A DNA stretch of 64,000 nt, from positions 28,277 to 92,276 of the forward strand of contig CAMDLP010000006.1 in the NCBI GenBank assembly GCA_945901795.1. The letters run 5' to 3'. Source of the DNA: Akkermansia muciniphila. Its GTDB lineage: Bacteria; Verrucomicrobiota; Verrucomicrobiia; Verrucomicrobiales; Akkermansiaceae. The position numbers and the translations under genes are program-made. A model generated the notes under the pieces. It had not been told where the DNA came from. It saw nothing but the letters and a program-made list of their open reading frames with translations, and did no database searches. This document shows positions 1 through 7,875 of this stretch, piece by piece. Every line of letters starts with the position of its first letter. Position 1 is the stretch's first letter.

Positions 1-258
1 CAGCGGGTGGAGATTGAAGCGCTCGCCGAGAAAGGTCAGTGCCTCGACGTCGCCGAGGCCATCGATGTTGATCCAGGTGATTTTGCGGCTGTCGAAATGC
101 GCGGCGAGTTCGCGCAGGTCCGCGATCTCACGTTCTTCGAGCGTGTCCTTGTCGTATTCGATGATCTGGATGCCGGGCTTGCGGCTTTGGCCATCCACCA
201 GATGGGGCGAGAGGGTGGCGGGTGGCGATCCTGGCGGGCCGTGGCGCTTGGTGAACAT
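1..258 (-). CDS. corA: CorA-family Mg2+/Co2+ transporter, N-terminal part (runs off the window)
   Basis: The 86 codons visible read MFTKRHGPPGSPPATLSP and later KITWINIDGLGDVEALTFLG. This is the characteristic N-terminus of bacterial CorA proteins of the Thermotoga type: a short basic leader, a proline-glycine stretch, the EEREI segment and the W-I-N-I-D-G strand of the cytoplasmic funnel. The gene reads leftward and leaves the window, so the two C-terminal membrane helices and the GMN pore motif cannot be seen. The ATG at 258 lies about 76 bases after the stop of the NRAMP-like gene on the same strand, so both metal transporters may be one transcript. Channel function is known for the family; the assignment here rests only on the N-terminus. 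Confidence 0.8.
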   Translation of the reverse strand, partial: MFTKRHGPPGSPPATLSPHLVDGQSRKPGIQIIEYDKDTLEEREIADLRELAAHFDSRKITWINIDGLGDVEALTFLGERFNLHPL

Positions 259-334
259 GGCCGCCAGTGTAGGTTTCCTGCATAGCGAGGCAAGCCACTG
301 GATCGGGCCAGTCATCCCGGCACTTCGATCTTGC

Positions 335-1687
335 TCAGTCTCCGAATCGTCCGGCCACCCAGCTCCAGCCCAGTGCACCCACGCATGCCAGGATCAACAC
401 GATGCTCACCCAGCCGGCAGCCCGTGTCCACTGCCCGGATCGTGAGGTGCCGGAAATCGACGCGCTACTGGCCAATAATTGCAGCGCGATCACATGCAGC
501 GGCAGCACCACCGCATTCACCACCTGGGTGGCATAAATCAGCGGGATCAGCGGCAATGAAGGCAGCGAGACCACGCTCACCGCCATGATCGTCAATCCGA
601 TGAACGCCGCATAGAACCACTGGAAATGCCGCGAATCCAGATCCAGCGATGCCGGTTCCCCCACACCCTCGGCGATCGAATAGGCCGTTGCGATCGGGAC
701 GACGGCCGCCGCCAACAGCGCCGCACCCAGCAGGCCCGCGCCGAAGAGGAGTGTCGCGAACCGGCCTGCCAACGGTTGCAGCGCCTTCGCCGCGTCTCCG
801 GCATCGGCGATGTGGACACCCGCCCTGTGCAGCGTCGCCGCGCAGGCCACCGCGATCGACAGGCCGATCACTCCCGTTAGCACCGAGCCGATGATTACGT
901 CGGCCCGCGCCCAATGCAGGGATTCCAACGAAATCTTCTTATCCACCGCGTAGGACTGGATGAATGCCAGACCCCACGGGGCCAGTGTCGTGCCCAGTGC
1001 CGCGGCGATCGCGATCCATCCGGCCGGGTTCGTCGGCAGATGCGGGACCAGCGAGTGATGCCACACCGCGCTCCAGTCCGGCCCAGCCAGCAGCCCGTCC
1101 ACGATGTAAAGCGCCAGCGTCGCCGAGATGATCAGAAGCACCCGCTCCACCCGGTGGAACGAGCCGAGCACCACCACCAAGGAAATCAACACCCCCGCCA
1201 TCGGGGCACTGATCCACGATGGGATGCCCACCAGCCCGCATGCCGCCGAGATTCCGGCATACTCCGCACAGATCGTTCCGAAGTTGGCAAAAAGCAGCCC
1301 GCCCACCGCGAAGTAGCCCGCCCCGCGTCCCCATTTCTCCCGGATGAGGCCTACGAATCCCTTACCCGTCGCCGCTCCCAGTCGCACCGCCATGAGGTGA
1401 AATTGCACCAACAACACCGTCGAGGCCGGGATGATCCAGAGCAGCGTGTAGCCGAAATCCGCACCCAGCACCGAGTAAGTCGTGATGCCCGCCGGATCAT
1501 CGTCGGAAAGCCCGGCCAGCAGTCCCGGACCCAGCACCGCGAGAAACGCAATCCACGTCCCGCGTCCAGACTCACGCATCCGGCCGAATCTCTGCCAGAC
1601 GCCGCGCTGGTGGTGTGCCACCGCATGTGGCGGCGAGCCCCGTCTCAACCGCCTTTTCCGGGCGGCGTGCCATGCCGTCTTAGGCAT
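335..1687 (-). CDS. NRAMP-related divalent metal transporter
   Basis: This is a 450-residue polytopic membrane protein with about 11 hydrophobic helices. Helix 1 carries LSDDDPAGITTYSVLG, where canonical NRAMP proteins have DPGN. The unwound helix 6 reads LAPWGLAFIQSYAVDKK, in place of the classical M-P-H-N metal site. These changes are typical of NRAMP relatives outside the MntH core, including clades proposed to carry Mg2+ or other hard cations, so Mn2+ should not be assumed. The start at 1687 is preceded by an unusually good ribosome site (AAGGAGG, seven bases before the ATG), although the first 36 residues are Arg-rich and a second Met lies at 1579. The corA-like gene follows on the same strand. 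Confidence 0.85.
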   Translation of the reverse strand: MPKTAWHAARKRRLRRGSPPHAVAHHQRGVWQRFGRMRESGRGTWIAFLAVLGPGLLAGLSDDDPAGITTYSVLGADFGYTLLWIIPASTVLLVQFHLMAVRLGAATGKGFVGLIREKWGRGAGYFAVGGLLFANFGTICAEYAGISAACGLVGIPSWISAPMAGVLISLVVVLGSFHRVERVLLIISATLALYIVDGLLAGPDWSAVWHHSLVPHLPTNPAGWIAIAAALGTTLAPWGLAFIQSYAVDKKISLESLHWARADVIIGSVLTGVIGLSIAVACAATLHRAGVHIADAGDAAKALQPLAGRFATLLFGAGLLGAALLAAAVVPIATAYSIAEGVGEPASLDLDSRHFQWFYAAFIGLTIMAVSVVSLPSLPLIPLIYATQVVNAVVLPLHVIALQLLASSASISGTSRSGQWTRAAGWVSIVLILACVGALGWSWVAGRFGD

Positions 1688-2028
1688 CCCCAGCCCTCCT
1701 TTTGAGCTTTGGGTATCTCGAATGATGCTGCCACATCGCGCGAGCTTGCCGCCCGGAATTCGATCACGCGAGAAGAAACAAGCGGTGGCAACAGGGGGTA
1801 ATGTCGCCTCGTTTTCACCGGCTCCTCAGAGAAGGCGATGGAGCGGTGGCGGATTTCGTTCCAGGAGAGCATGAGGTGGCTGAAAGCTAGGAAATGGGAG
1901 GGAGGCGGGGCGAGGGAAATTTCAGATCGAGTCGGAGCGAGACGCTCCGACAACGGTCTGGCGCGAGACGCGCCAGCCACTTTGGAGGTGGAAGTCGCGA
2001 CAGGAATGTCGCTCCTATTTATTTCGTC
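1688..2028. other. Intergenic region between NRAMP-like gene and ldhA
   Basis: About 340 bases separate the start of the NRAMP-like gene from the stop of ldhA. The right half holds the three-hairpin repeat unit described separately. In the left half I see only the AAGGAGG ribosome site for the NRAMP-like gene. No convincing M-box or yybP-ykoY type metal riboswitch could be recognised by eye, and the reading frames here have no coding character. Confidence 0.5.
1932..2012 (+). repeat. Dispersed hairpin repeat, copy A (three hairpins)
   Basis: There are three perfect small hairpins in a row. Hairpin 1 is TCGGAGCG-AGA-CGCTCCGA (1932-1950). Hairpin 2 is CTGGCGCG-AGA-CGCGCCAG (1958-1976). Hairpin 3 is GCGACA-GGAA-TGTCGC (1997-2012). 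The spacer between hairpins 1 and 2 is CAACGGT. The same pairing pattern, AGA loops and spacer recur at 22583-22627 and, on the opposite strand, at 5239-5282, while the stem sequences differ with compensating changes. This is the behaviour of a REP-like palindromic repeat family. It lies just downstream of ldhA and could end its transcript. Confidence 0.8.
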
Positions 2029-3033
2029 TCAGTTCTTCAAATCGAGTTTCACCAGATTCGGGCAAACGCGGCCGGCATCGAAGTCCGCTAGATTGGCGAG
2101 CGTCGTTTTCGAAATGTTTTCCATCGCCTCGCGGGTGAAGAACGCCTGATGGCCGGTGACCAGGACGTTGGGAAAGGTGGTCAGGCGCATGAAGACGTCG
2201 TCCTGGATGATGCGGAAGGAAAGGTCTTCGAAGAACAGCTCGGATTCCTCTTCATAGACATCGAGCGCGAGGCCTCCGATGCGGCCGGACTTGATGGCGG
2301 TGATGGCGGCTTCCGTATCGATGAGCGCGCCACGGCTGGTGTTGACGATGAAGACGCCGTCGCGCATCCGGGCGAGGGTCTTCTCCTCGATGAGGTGGAG
2401 GGTCTGCGGCATCAGCGGGCAATGCAGGCTGATCGCGTGCGAGCGGGCGAACAGCTCGTCGAGGCTGACGTAGCTGACACCGGATTTCACGCAATCCGGA
2501 TTCGGATGCACGTCATAGGCCAGCACTTCGCAGCCGAATCCCGTCATGATGCGGGCGAAAATACTGCCGATGATGCCAGTGCCGATCACTCCGACGGTCT
2601 TGCCGTGGACATCGGAGCCCATCAGTCCGTCGATTGAGAAATTCCCCTCCCGCACGCGGTTGTAGGCCTTGTGGATGCGGCGGTTGAGGCAGAGCAGCAG
2701 GGCGACGGCGTGCTCGGCGACGGCGTGTGGAGAATAGGCCGGGACGCGGGCGACTTGCAGGCCGAGCGCCTTCGCGGCTGCCAGATCGACGTTGTTGAAT
2801 CCGGCGCAGCGCATGGCGATGAAGCGGGTACCGCCGCGGGCGAGATTTTCTAACGTATCGGCGTCAAGTACGTCATTCACGAAGGCGCAGACTGCCAGCG
2901 AATCCTCGGCGAGTAGCGCGGTTTCGGGTTTCAGCCGGTTCTCGATGAATACCAGCTGGTGGCCGAAGGGCGCGTTGAACTCCGTGAGGAATTGCTCGTC
3001 GTAGGGCTTGGTGCTGAAGACGGTGACTTTCAT
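2029..3033 (-). CDS. ldhA: D-lactate dehydrogenase, fermentative type (NAD-dependent)
   Basis: The protein reduces pyruvate to D-lactate with NADH in the cytoplasm. At 334 residues it is collinear with E. coli LdhA: MKVTVFSTKPYDE start, RCAGFNNVDL near residue 75, the GTGIIG nucleotide-binding loop at 151-156, and the catalytic set Arg234 (NTSRGALID), Glu263 (DVYEEE) and His295 (TGHQAF). The longer open frame upstream was rejected because homology begins exactly at the Met at 3033. This start lies seven bases after the stop of the lipoprotein hydrolase gene, so the two are probably co-transcribed. Copy A of the hairpin repeat follows directly after the stop. Confidence 0.93.
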   Translation of the reverse strand: MKVTVFSTKPYDEQFLTEFNAPFGHQLVFIENRLKPETALLAEDSLAVCAFVNDVLDADTLENLARGGTRFIAMRCAGFNNVDLAAAKALGLQVARVPAYSPHAVAEHAVALLLCLNRRIHKAYNRVREGNFSIDGLMGSDVHGKTVGVIGTGIIGSIFARIMTGFGCEVLAYDVHPNPDCVKSGVSYVSLDELFARSHAISLHCPLMPQTLHLIEEKTLARMRDGVFIVNTSRGALIDTEAAITAIKSGRIGGLALDVYEEESELFFEDLSFRIIQDDVFMRLTTFPNVLVTGHQAFFTREAMENISKTTLANLADFDAGRVCPNLVKLDLKN

Positions 3034-3040
3034 GATTCTG

Positions 3041-4690
3041 CTAGTTCGTGATTCCTGCGTTGAGCAGTAGGATGCGGCGCAGCTCGAGAATCGCCTGCGG
3101 GTCATCGTAGGCGCCATGGCTGTCCGGCACGATCTTCTCGGACTCTGCGGTGCTGAGGCGGGAGCTCCAGTAAGGCACCACGCCGTCGCTGCTGTGCGGC
3201 GTGTCGCCGCGGCCGCGGTCGCCGATGATGGAGTGGTGCGGCACTTGGATCGGGATTTGATCGAGCTCCTTGTAGAGCGGATTGGAAGGCGAGAGTCCGG
3301 AGACGCTGTTGAGCGTGCCTTGGGAAACGAGATTGCCGGGAAGATCGATCAAGGCGCTGGTGATGGTGGTGGGCAGGGAGAGAATCTTGATGAACCACGA
3401 GGTGAGTGAAAGGTCGGCGAGGCCGCTACCGCGTTGCGGAGTGCAGATGTAGATTTGTCGGCCGATGTGGGGATTGGCGGAGAACAGAGCCATCCGCTTG
3501 GTTAGATGGTTCGGCGGCAGCGTGGCGTCGAGTCTATCCGCCTCCTTGCCGAAGCGCGCGTCCCAGAGTTTCCGGCCCGGTGAAATGACCTGCATCCGGG
3601 AAAGCAGTCCGCCCATGCTGTGGCCGACGAGGACCATCTTCTTCGGGTGGCCGAAGAGATCTTCAAATGCAGCCAACTCGTCGCGCAAGCGCATCGAGGA
3701 GTAGGCGATGGGCCAGCCGGTGGGGTAATAGAAAAGCAAGAACTGATAGCGTCCGCGTAGCTTGGGATCAGCCCGTAGATCGTTAATGACATCCCGCCAC
3801 ATCCGCGGGTGGGAGTTGAGTCCGTGGACGAGCAGCACGGGAATCCGCTCGGGATCGTAAGGCTCCATTAACATCAGTCTGGCATCCAGCGCGCCGGGGT
3901 GGATGAGTCCGGTGAGGGCGAGTTTGAACTCCTTGATATCGGCGGTTAGCTCGACGATTGGCGCGGTGAAATCCGCAGCGAGCGGGTACTCGGTGAGCCC
4001 GAGATTCACCCGGGAAACGGCGGTGGGGTCGTAGCCGGTGAGCGAGGCTTGGCGCGGGACTCCGGGCTTGGCAGGACCGCTGAAATCAAGCACTCCGGTG
4101 ATCGGTTCCAAATAGCTGCGACTACTCACGAACCGCTGCACTTTCGGATCGGACGGGCGTTTCCAAACCGGGGCGAACGCCGCACCCACGCCATCTTCGG
4201 TGTGCCAGTTTTCACAGAGCGTGCGTTTGACCTTGTGGGCGGGCTTCGCCGAACTCAGGCGGGCAAGCGGATAGACGCCTGGCTTCGGCGCTCTCGTCGC
4301 GCTGATCCGGTAGCTGTAGCCGGCGTAGCTGAATTGTTTCTCGGGCTGGTAGTTCGCCCCGATGAAATGCATGGCGACGCCCTCGGTGGCGGTGGCGATG
4401 ACTCGCAGCGCGTGCTGCCGCGGTTCGCTCAGGTGTTTGATGTCAGTGATGCTGCCGCCGTCAGTGTCCAGCACGTCCCACGCGATCTCGGCGGCGCGCA
4501 TTTGATAGACGACGCCTGCCTCGTCGTTGTTGGAGATTCCTCGCGCCTTTTTCAGCAAGGCATCGGCGGAGGCGAGGGTGTCGCCCCGCAGCTCGATGTT
4601 GGCTTGCTCGGCAGGCGGCAGAACGGTCGCGCAGGATACCAACAGGCATGAGGCGAGTCCGGCGGCGAGGCGGAAATTTGAAAGGCGCAT
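3041..4690 (-). CDS. Secreted lipoprotein alpha/beta hydrolase (lipase/esterase type)
   Basis: A 549-residue protein starting MRLSNFRLAAGLASC with a lipobox (LLVSC, Cys near residue 21), so it is predicted to be exported and anchored as a lipoprotein. The C-terminal half is an alpha/beta-hydrolase: the oxyanion strand reads VLLVHGLNSHP, the nucleophile elbow is VGHSMGG, and a plausible late Asp and His lie in HSSDGVVPYW and DSHGAY. The N-terminal 270 residues are conserved in large bacterial lipoprotein hydrolases but have no known role. The substrate is unknown; esters or lipids are the family expectation. The start at 4690 was chosen because the lipobox signal begins there. It is followed at seven bases by ldhA. 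Confidence 0.8.
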   Translation of the reverse strand: MRLSNFRLAAGLASCLLVSCATVLPPAEQANIELRGDTLASADALLKKARGISNNDEAGVVYQMRAAEIAWDVLDTDGGSITDIKHLSEPRQHALRVIATATEGVAMHFIGANYQPEKQFSYAGYSYRISATRAPKPGVYPLARLSSAKPAHKVKRTLCENWHTEDGVGAAFAPVWKRPSDPKVQRFVSSRSYLEPITGVLDFSGPAKPGVPRQASLTGYDPTAVSRVNLGLTEYPLAADFTAPIVELTADIKEFKLALTGLIHPGALDARLMLMEPYDPERIPVLLVHGLNSHPRMWRDVINDLRADPKLRGRYQFLLFYYPTGWPIAYSSMRLRDELAAFEDLFGHPKKMVLVGHSMGGLLSRMQVISPGRKLWDARFGKEADRLDATLPPNHLTKRMALFSANPHIGRQIYICTPQRGSGLADLSLTSWFIKILSLPTTITSALIDLPGNLVSQGTLNSVSGLSPSNPLYKELDQIPIQVPHHSIIGDRGRGDTPHSSDGVVPYWSSRLSTAESEKIVPDSHGAYDDPQAILELRRILLLNAGITN

Positions 4691-4733
4691 GAACAAGGGG
4701 CGGGCGGGTCTGGCAGGGATTTCCGAAAAAGGA

Positions 4734-4883
4734 TCACGGCATCGCGCCGTCCCTGATGAATGACTTGGTGACGACGAGGCGGACGCGTTCACCGGGCTGG
4801 CCGCGGACGGGGCCGAAGGTGATCCCGGCGGAGGCGGAGGAAACGAGTGCTAGCAGCGTGGCCGCAAATTGGAGGGGTTTCAT
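4734..4883 (-). CDS. Possible small secreted peptide (49 residues) or gene remnant
   Basis: The frame reads MKPLQFAATLLALVSSASAG followed by ITFGPVRGQPGERV and ends RDGAMP. The first 19 residues form a textbook signal peptide with an SASA-G cleavage site. Only about 30 residues follow, which is short for a secreted protein, so this may be the 5' end of a gene whose remainder has been lost. It ends 43 bases before the lipoprotein hydrolase start on the same strand and could be its leader cistron. I do not recognise a family. Confidence 0.35.
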   Translation of the reverse strand: MKPLQFAATLLALVSSASAGITFGPVRGQPGERVRLVVTKSFIRDGAMP

Positions 4884-5015
4884 GCTGCGGCAGGCTCCAG
4901 TGGAGGGCATGCCCGGTCAATCCAAAACCTCGGGGTGCCGGCGCATGTCCAGGCTGTTTCTTCGGGGATGGCTAAAGGCCGTTGCTGTCGGCCTATACCG
5001 GCTTTTTGACTCCCC

Positions 5016-5219
5016 GTGCACCGGAAGGACTTCATCCAGTCCCTCCATGATCTTTATAACAGCGAGCATGCGCGACTGATAACAGCCCACCAAGGCCGCG
5101 AAAAAGCCCGCATCGAAAATGAGGCATACCTCAAAGCTAACCCGCCGCAACCCAAAGACATCACCCTCAATTACTGGCGCACCGAACGCCCAGCCCCCGC
5201 CAAAGGATTTGCCCGATGA
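5016..5219 (+). CDS. Small hypothetical protein (67 residues), coupled to next frame
   Basis: A hydrophilic, probably helical protein with a GTG start (an in-frame TGA lies two codons before it). It contains HRKDFIQSLHDLYNSEHA and KDITLNYWRTERP. Its stop overlaps the next start as ATGA at 5216-5219, which suggests translational coupling to the Asp/Asn-rich repeat protein. It has no signal peptide or membrane segment. I do not recognise the family. Because the downstream gene is truncated, this may be the surviving part of a formerly larger cassette. Confidence 0.4.
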   Translation: MHRKDFIQSLHDLYNSEHARLITAHQGREKARIENEAYLKANPPQPKDITLNYWRTERPAPAKGFAR

Positions 5220-5656
5220 GACTCACGCGCAAGCGTAGCTGGAGCATCCTGCTCCAGACCGTGACCGGAGCGTCTCGCTCCGTCTTCATCCTCTTCATCT
5301 TCCTAACCACATCCGCCCACGCTATTGTTGACACTAACAACAACGGCCTCTCCGATCTCTGGGAGAAACACGTCAACAACGGCAATCTCCTACCCAACCT
5401 CGACCCACAAGCCGATCCCGACGGCGACGGCTGGACTAACCAACAGGAAGCCAGCGCCGGAACCCATCTCCTCGATTCCAATCCTCCCGACGGCATCCCG
5501 GATGATTTTGAACGCTATCTCGCCTGGCATAAACCAACGAAAGTAGACGGAAAGGGGGCCAATTCCCTTCTTTCCCTGCCAGTCTCCCCTAAAAGGCGCA
5601 CACGGCCGCCGCATGCGGGAAGCTTCAGCGCTGGGAGACCACGGGCTGGCCCTTGA
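5216..5656 (+). pseudogene. Truncated secreted protein with Asp/Asn-rich (thrombospondin-3-like) repeats
   Basis: The frame begins with a hydrophobic signal-like stretch (FILFIFLTTSAHA) followed by DTNNNGLSDLWEKHVNNG and DPDGDGWTNQQEASAG, which are acidic calcium-type repeats. In Verrucomicrobiota these usually head very large surface or RHS-type proteins. Here the homologous part stops near residue 115 and the tail (VSPKRRTRPPHAGSF) has no resemblance to the family. It runs into the end of the oppositely oriented Prc gene, so the protein looks cut off. Residues 7-23 are encoded by copy C of the dispersed hairpin repeat, which therefore contributes the N-terminal charged part of the signal peptide. 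Confidence 0.5.
5239..5282 (-). repeat. Dispersed hairpin repeat, copy C (inside coding sequence)
   Basis: On the minus strand there are two hairpins, CGGAGCG-AGA-CGCTCCG (5282-5266) and CTGGAGCA-GGA-TGCTCCAG (5257-5239), separated by GTCACGGT. The order, the AGA loop and the spacer match copies A and B. The second hairpin has a GGA loop that resembles the third hairpin of copy A. It sits within the first codons of the truncated Asp/Asn-repeat protein. Confidence 0.75.
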
Positions 5657-7808
5657 GTAGATTGCTGTAATCTACCAGGATGTTCTGTGCCTCGTGGAGA
5701 ATGATGTCTTCGGCCGGGGCCGGGGCTGCGGCGGCGGTTTCATCGTCGGTTTCCGGGTCGGGATCGATTTCGGGTTGCTTTGGTTTCACCGGATCGCCGA
5801 GGCCGGGCTTGGTGACGTTTTTGAGGGTGACCTCGTAGGCGGCGGGTGGCTTGGAGGCACGGGCGAGTCGTTCCTTTTTGAGAGTCTCGGCGCGGGCTTT
5901 GAGCTCGTCTTTTTCCTTCTGGCGCTGGGCTTCGTTGAGCGAGACGGATTTGTCCGCGCGGAGCTTGCGGAAGCGCTCGATCTCGGACTTCAGTTCGATG
6001 AAATCCTGGGTCTTCGCGACGCGCTTTTCGGAGTGGGTGCGAAGGGCGGCGAGCGACGGGTTCACGCGGTTGGCTTCCGTGAATTTCGCGGCGGGGACGG
6101 TGTCCCACGGCAGAGGGTTGTCGAGGTCGGACTCGCCAATTTCCGGCAGGTCGGTGAGCGAGGGGATGACGACGTCCGCCTTGACGCCTTCAAGCTGGGT
6201 GGACTTGCCGCTGGGGCGATAGAATTTGCTGATCGTCACCTTCAACGCGCCGGGGTCGGAGCCGGGAACGATGCCTTCGCTTTGCATGATCCGGTCGAGC
6301 GGGATGATCGTTTGCACGGTGCCTTTACCGAAAGTCGAGGTGTCGCCGACGATGACCGCGCGGCCGTAGTCTTGCAAGGCGCCGGCGACGATCTCGGAGG
6401 CGGATGCGCTAAAGCGGCTGGTGAGAACGACGAGCGGGCCGTCATAGGCGACATCGCCATCGCGGTCTCTGCCGATTTCCACGCGGCCCTCGAGGTTGCG
6501 CGTTTGCACGACCGGGCCGGAGGGGATGAAGAGCCCGGTTAGGTCGATGGCTTCCTGGAGCGAGCCGCCACCGTTGAGCCGGAGGTCGAGGATGATGCCG
6601 GTAACGTTTTCCTGTTTCAGCTTGCTGATAATGCGGGTGACGTCCGCAGTGGCGGAAGTCGGAGCTCCCTTGCCGTCGCCTTCACCGGCGTAGAAAGCGG
6701 GTAGATTGATGACGCCGATCCGCTGGGTCTTGTCGCCGTCAGGCACGTCGATGATCTGCGCCTTGGCCTGCTGGTCTTCGAGTTTAATTTCCTCGCGGAC
6801 GATGGTGATGGTCTTGCGGGCGCTGTCGTCGGTGGCGGCCGCGGGGATGATGTTGAGAAAAACCGAGGTGCCTTTCTTGCCGCGGATGAGTTCGACGGCT
6901 TGCGAAAGCGGCAGGTCGATGAGGTCGGTGAACTCACCGTCCTGTTTCTGGGAGACGCCGACGATGCGGTCGCCGTTCACGAGCAGTCCGCTGCGGGCGG
7001 CGGGACCACCGGGTAAGAGCTCCTTGATCTTGCAATAGCCGTCTTCAGATTGGAGCGTGGCGCCGATACCGGTGAGCGAGAGGTTCATACCGATTTCAAA
7101 GCTCTTGAGCTGTTCGGGTCCCATGTAGTCCGAGTGCGGGTCGTAGATCTGGGCGAGCGAGTTCAGATAGATTTCCAGCACGGCTTTGTCACTCAGCTTG
7201 CGCATCGTCTCGGCGATCCGGCCAGGGCGGCGGCTGAGTGTTTTGACGATGTCCTCCTCCTTTTTTCCGGCGAGTTTTTCCTGGAGGTATTCGTAGCGCA
7301 GTTGCTGGCGCCAGAGGGCTTGCGCGGCTTCGATGTCGGCCGGGTGGGGCGCGTCCTTGCGGTCGTAGGAATAGGTTTCTTCGGCGGTGAAATCGAATTT
7401 GGCGTCCTTCAATTCGGCGGCGATGAAGGCGACGCGTTGGTCGAGGCGCTGGAGGTAGCGCTTGAAGATGAGGTGCGCGAGACCGGTGTCTCCTTGCTTG
7501 CGGGTGGCATCGGCGAGCGACTTGCGGGAGCCCGCGAATTCATCGAGATCGCTTTTCAGGAAAACCATGTGGCTGGCGTCGAGCGTGTCGAGATAGCGGT
7601 CGAGAAACTTGCCGGCCAGTTCGTCGTCAAGCTGTTGATGGGCGAACTGGGATTGCTCCAGGATCTGCGTGGTGAGGACGGTCACGGCGGCATCGGTCGC
7701 CTTGGCGTCGAGCGGGTCCGCGCCGCGGAAACCGAACGCCGCGGCGAGGGCGATCAGGCTGGCGCTGACCGCGCAAACGGGAAGGAGGGATTTGAAATGA
7801 GGTTTCAT
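5625..7808 (-). CDS. prc: Carboxy-terminal processing (tail-specific) protease, S41 family
   Basis: This 727-residue periplasmic protease trims C-termini of exported proteins. It has an N-terminal signal or anchor (LLPVCAVSASLIALAAAFG), a helical N-terminal domain, a PDZ domain (EIGMNLSLTGIGATL to SQAVELIRG), and a catalytic core with Ser in SRFSASASEIVAG and Lys in TSTFGKGTVQ, forming the Ser/Lys dyad of the family. The C-terminal region (ELKSEIERFRKLRADKSV onward) corresponds to the DUF3340 region of E. coli Prc. A rare acidic, proline-rich stretch precedes the end. The Met at 7808 is preferred over the upstream frame start because the signal sequence begins there. Confidence 0.93.
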   Translation of the reverse strand: MKPHFKSLLPVCAVSASLIALAAAFGFRGADPLDAKATDAAVTVLTTQILEQSQFAHQQLDDELAGKFLDRYLDTLDASHMVFLKSDLDEFAGSRKSLADATRKQGDTGLAHLIFKRYLQRLDQRVAFIAAELKDAKFDFTAEETYSYDRKDAPHPADIEAAQALWRQQLRYEYLQEKLAGKKEEDIVKTLSRRPGRIAETMRKLSDKAVLEIYLNSLAQIYDPHSDYMGPEQLKSFEIGMNLSLTGIGATLQSEDGYCKIKELLPGGPAARSGLLVNGDRIVGVSQKQDGEFTDLIDLPLSQAVELIRGKKGTSVFLNIIPAAATDDSARKTITIVREEIKLEDQQAKAQIIDVPDGDKTQRIGVINLPAFYAGEGDGKGAPTSATADVTRIISKLKQENVTGIILDLRLNGGGSLQEAIDLTGLFIPSGPVVQTRNLEGRVEIGRDRDGDVAYDGPLVVLTSRFSASASEIVAGALQDYGRAVIVGDTSTFGKGTVQTIIPLDRIMQSEGIVPGSDPGALKVTISKFYRPSGKSTQLEGVKADVVIPSLTDLPEIGESDLDNPLPWDTVPAAKFTEANRVNPSLAALRTHSEKRVAKTQDFIELKSEIERFRKLRADKSVSLNEAQRQKEKDELKARAETLKKERLARASKPPAAYEVTLKNVTKPGLGDPVKPKQPEIDPDPETDDETAAAAPAPAEDIILHEAQNILVDYSNLLKGQPVVSQR

Positions 7809-7875
7809 GAGGTGGAAAATGTCAGGGAGTCTTGTCCCTATACAACGGCGCGATGCGCGGGAACTGTCTTGGATG

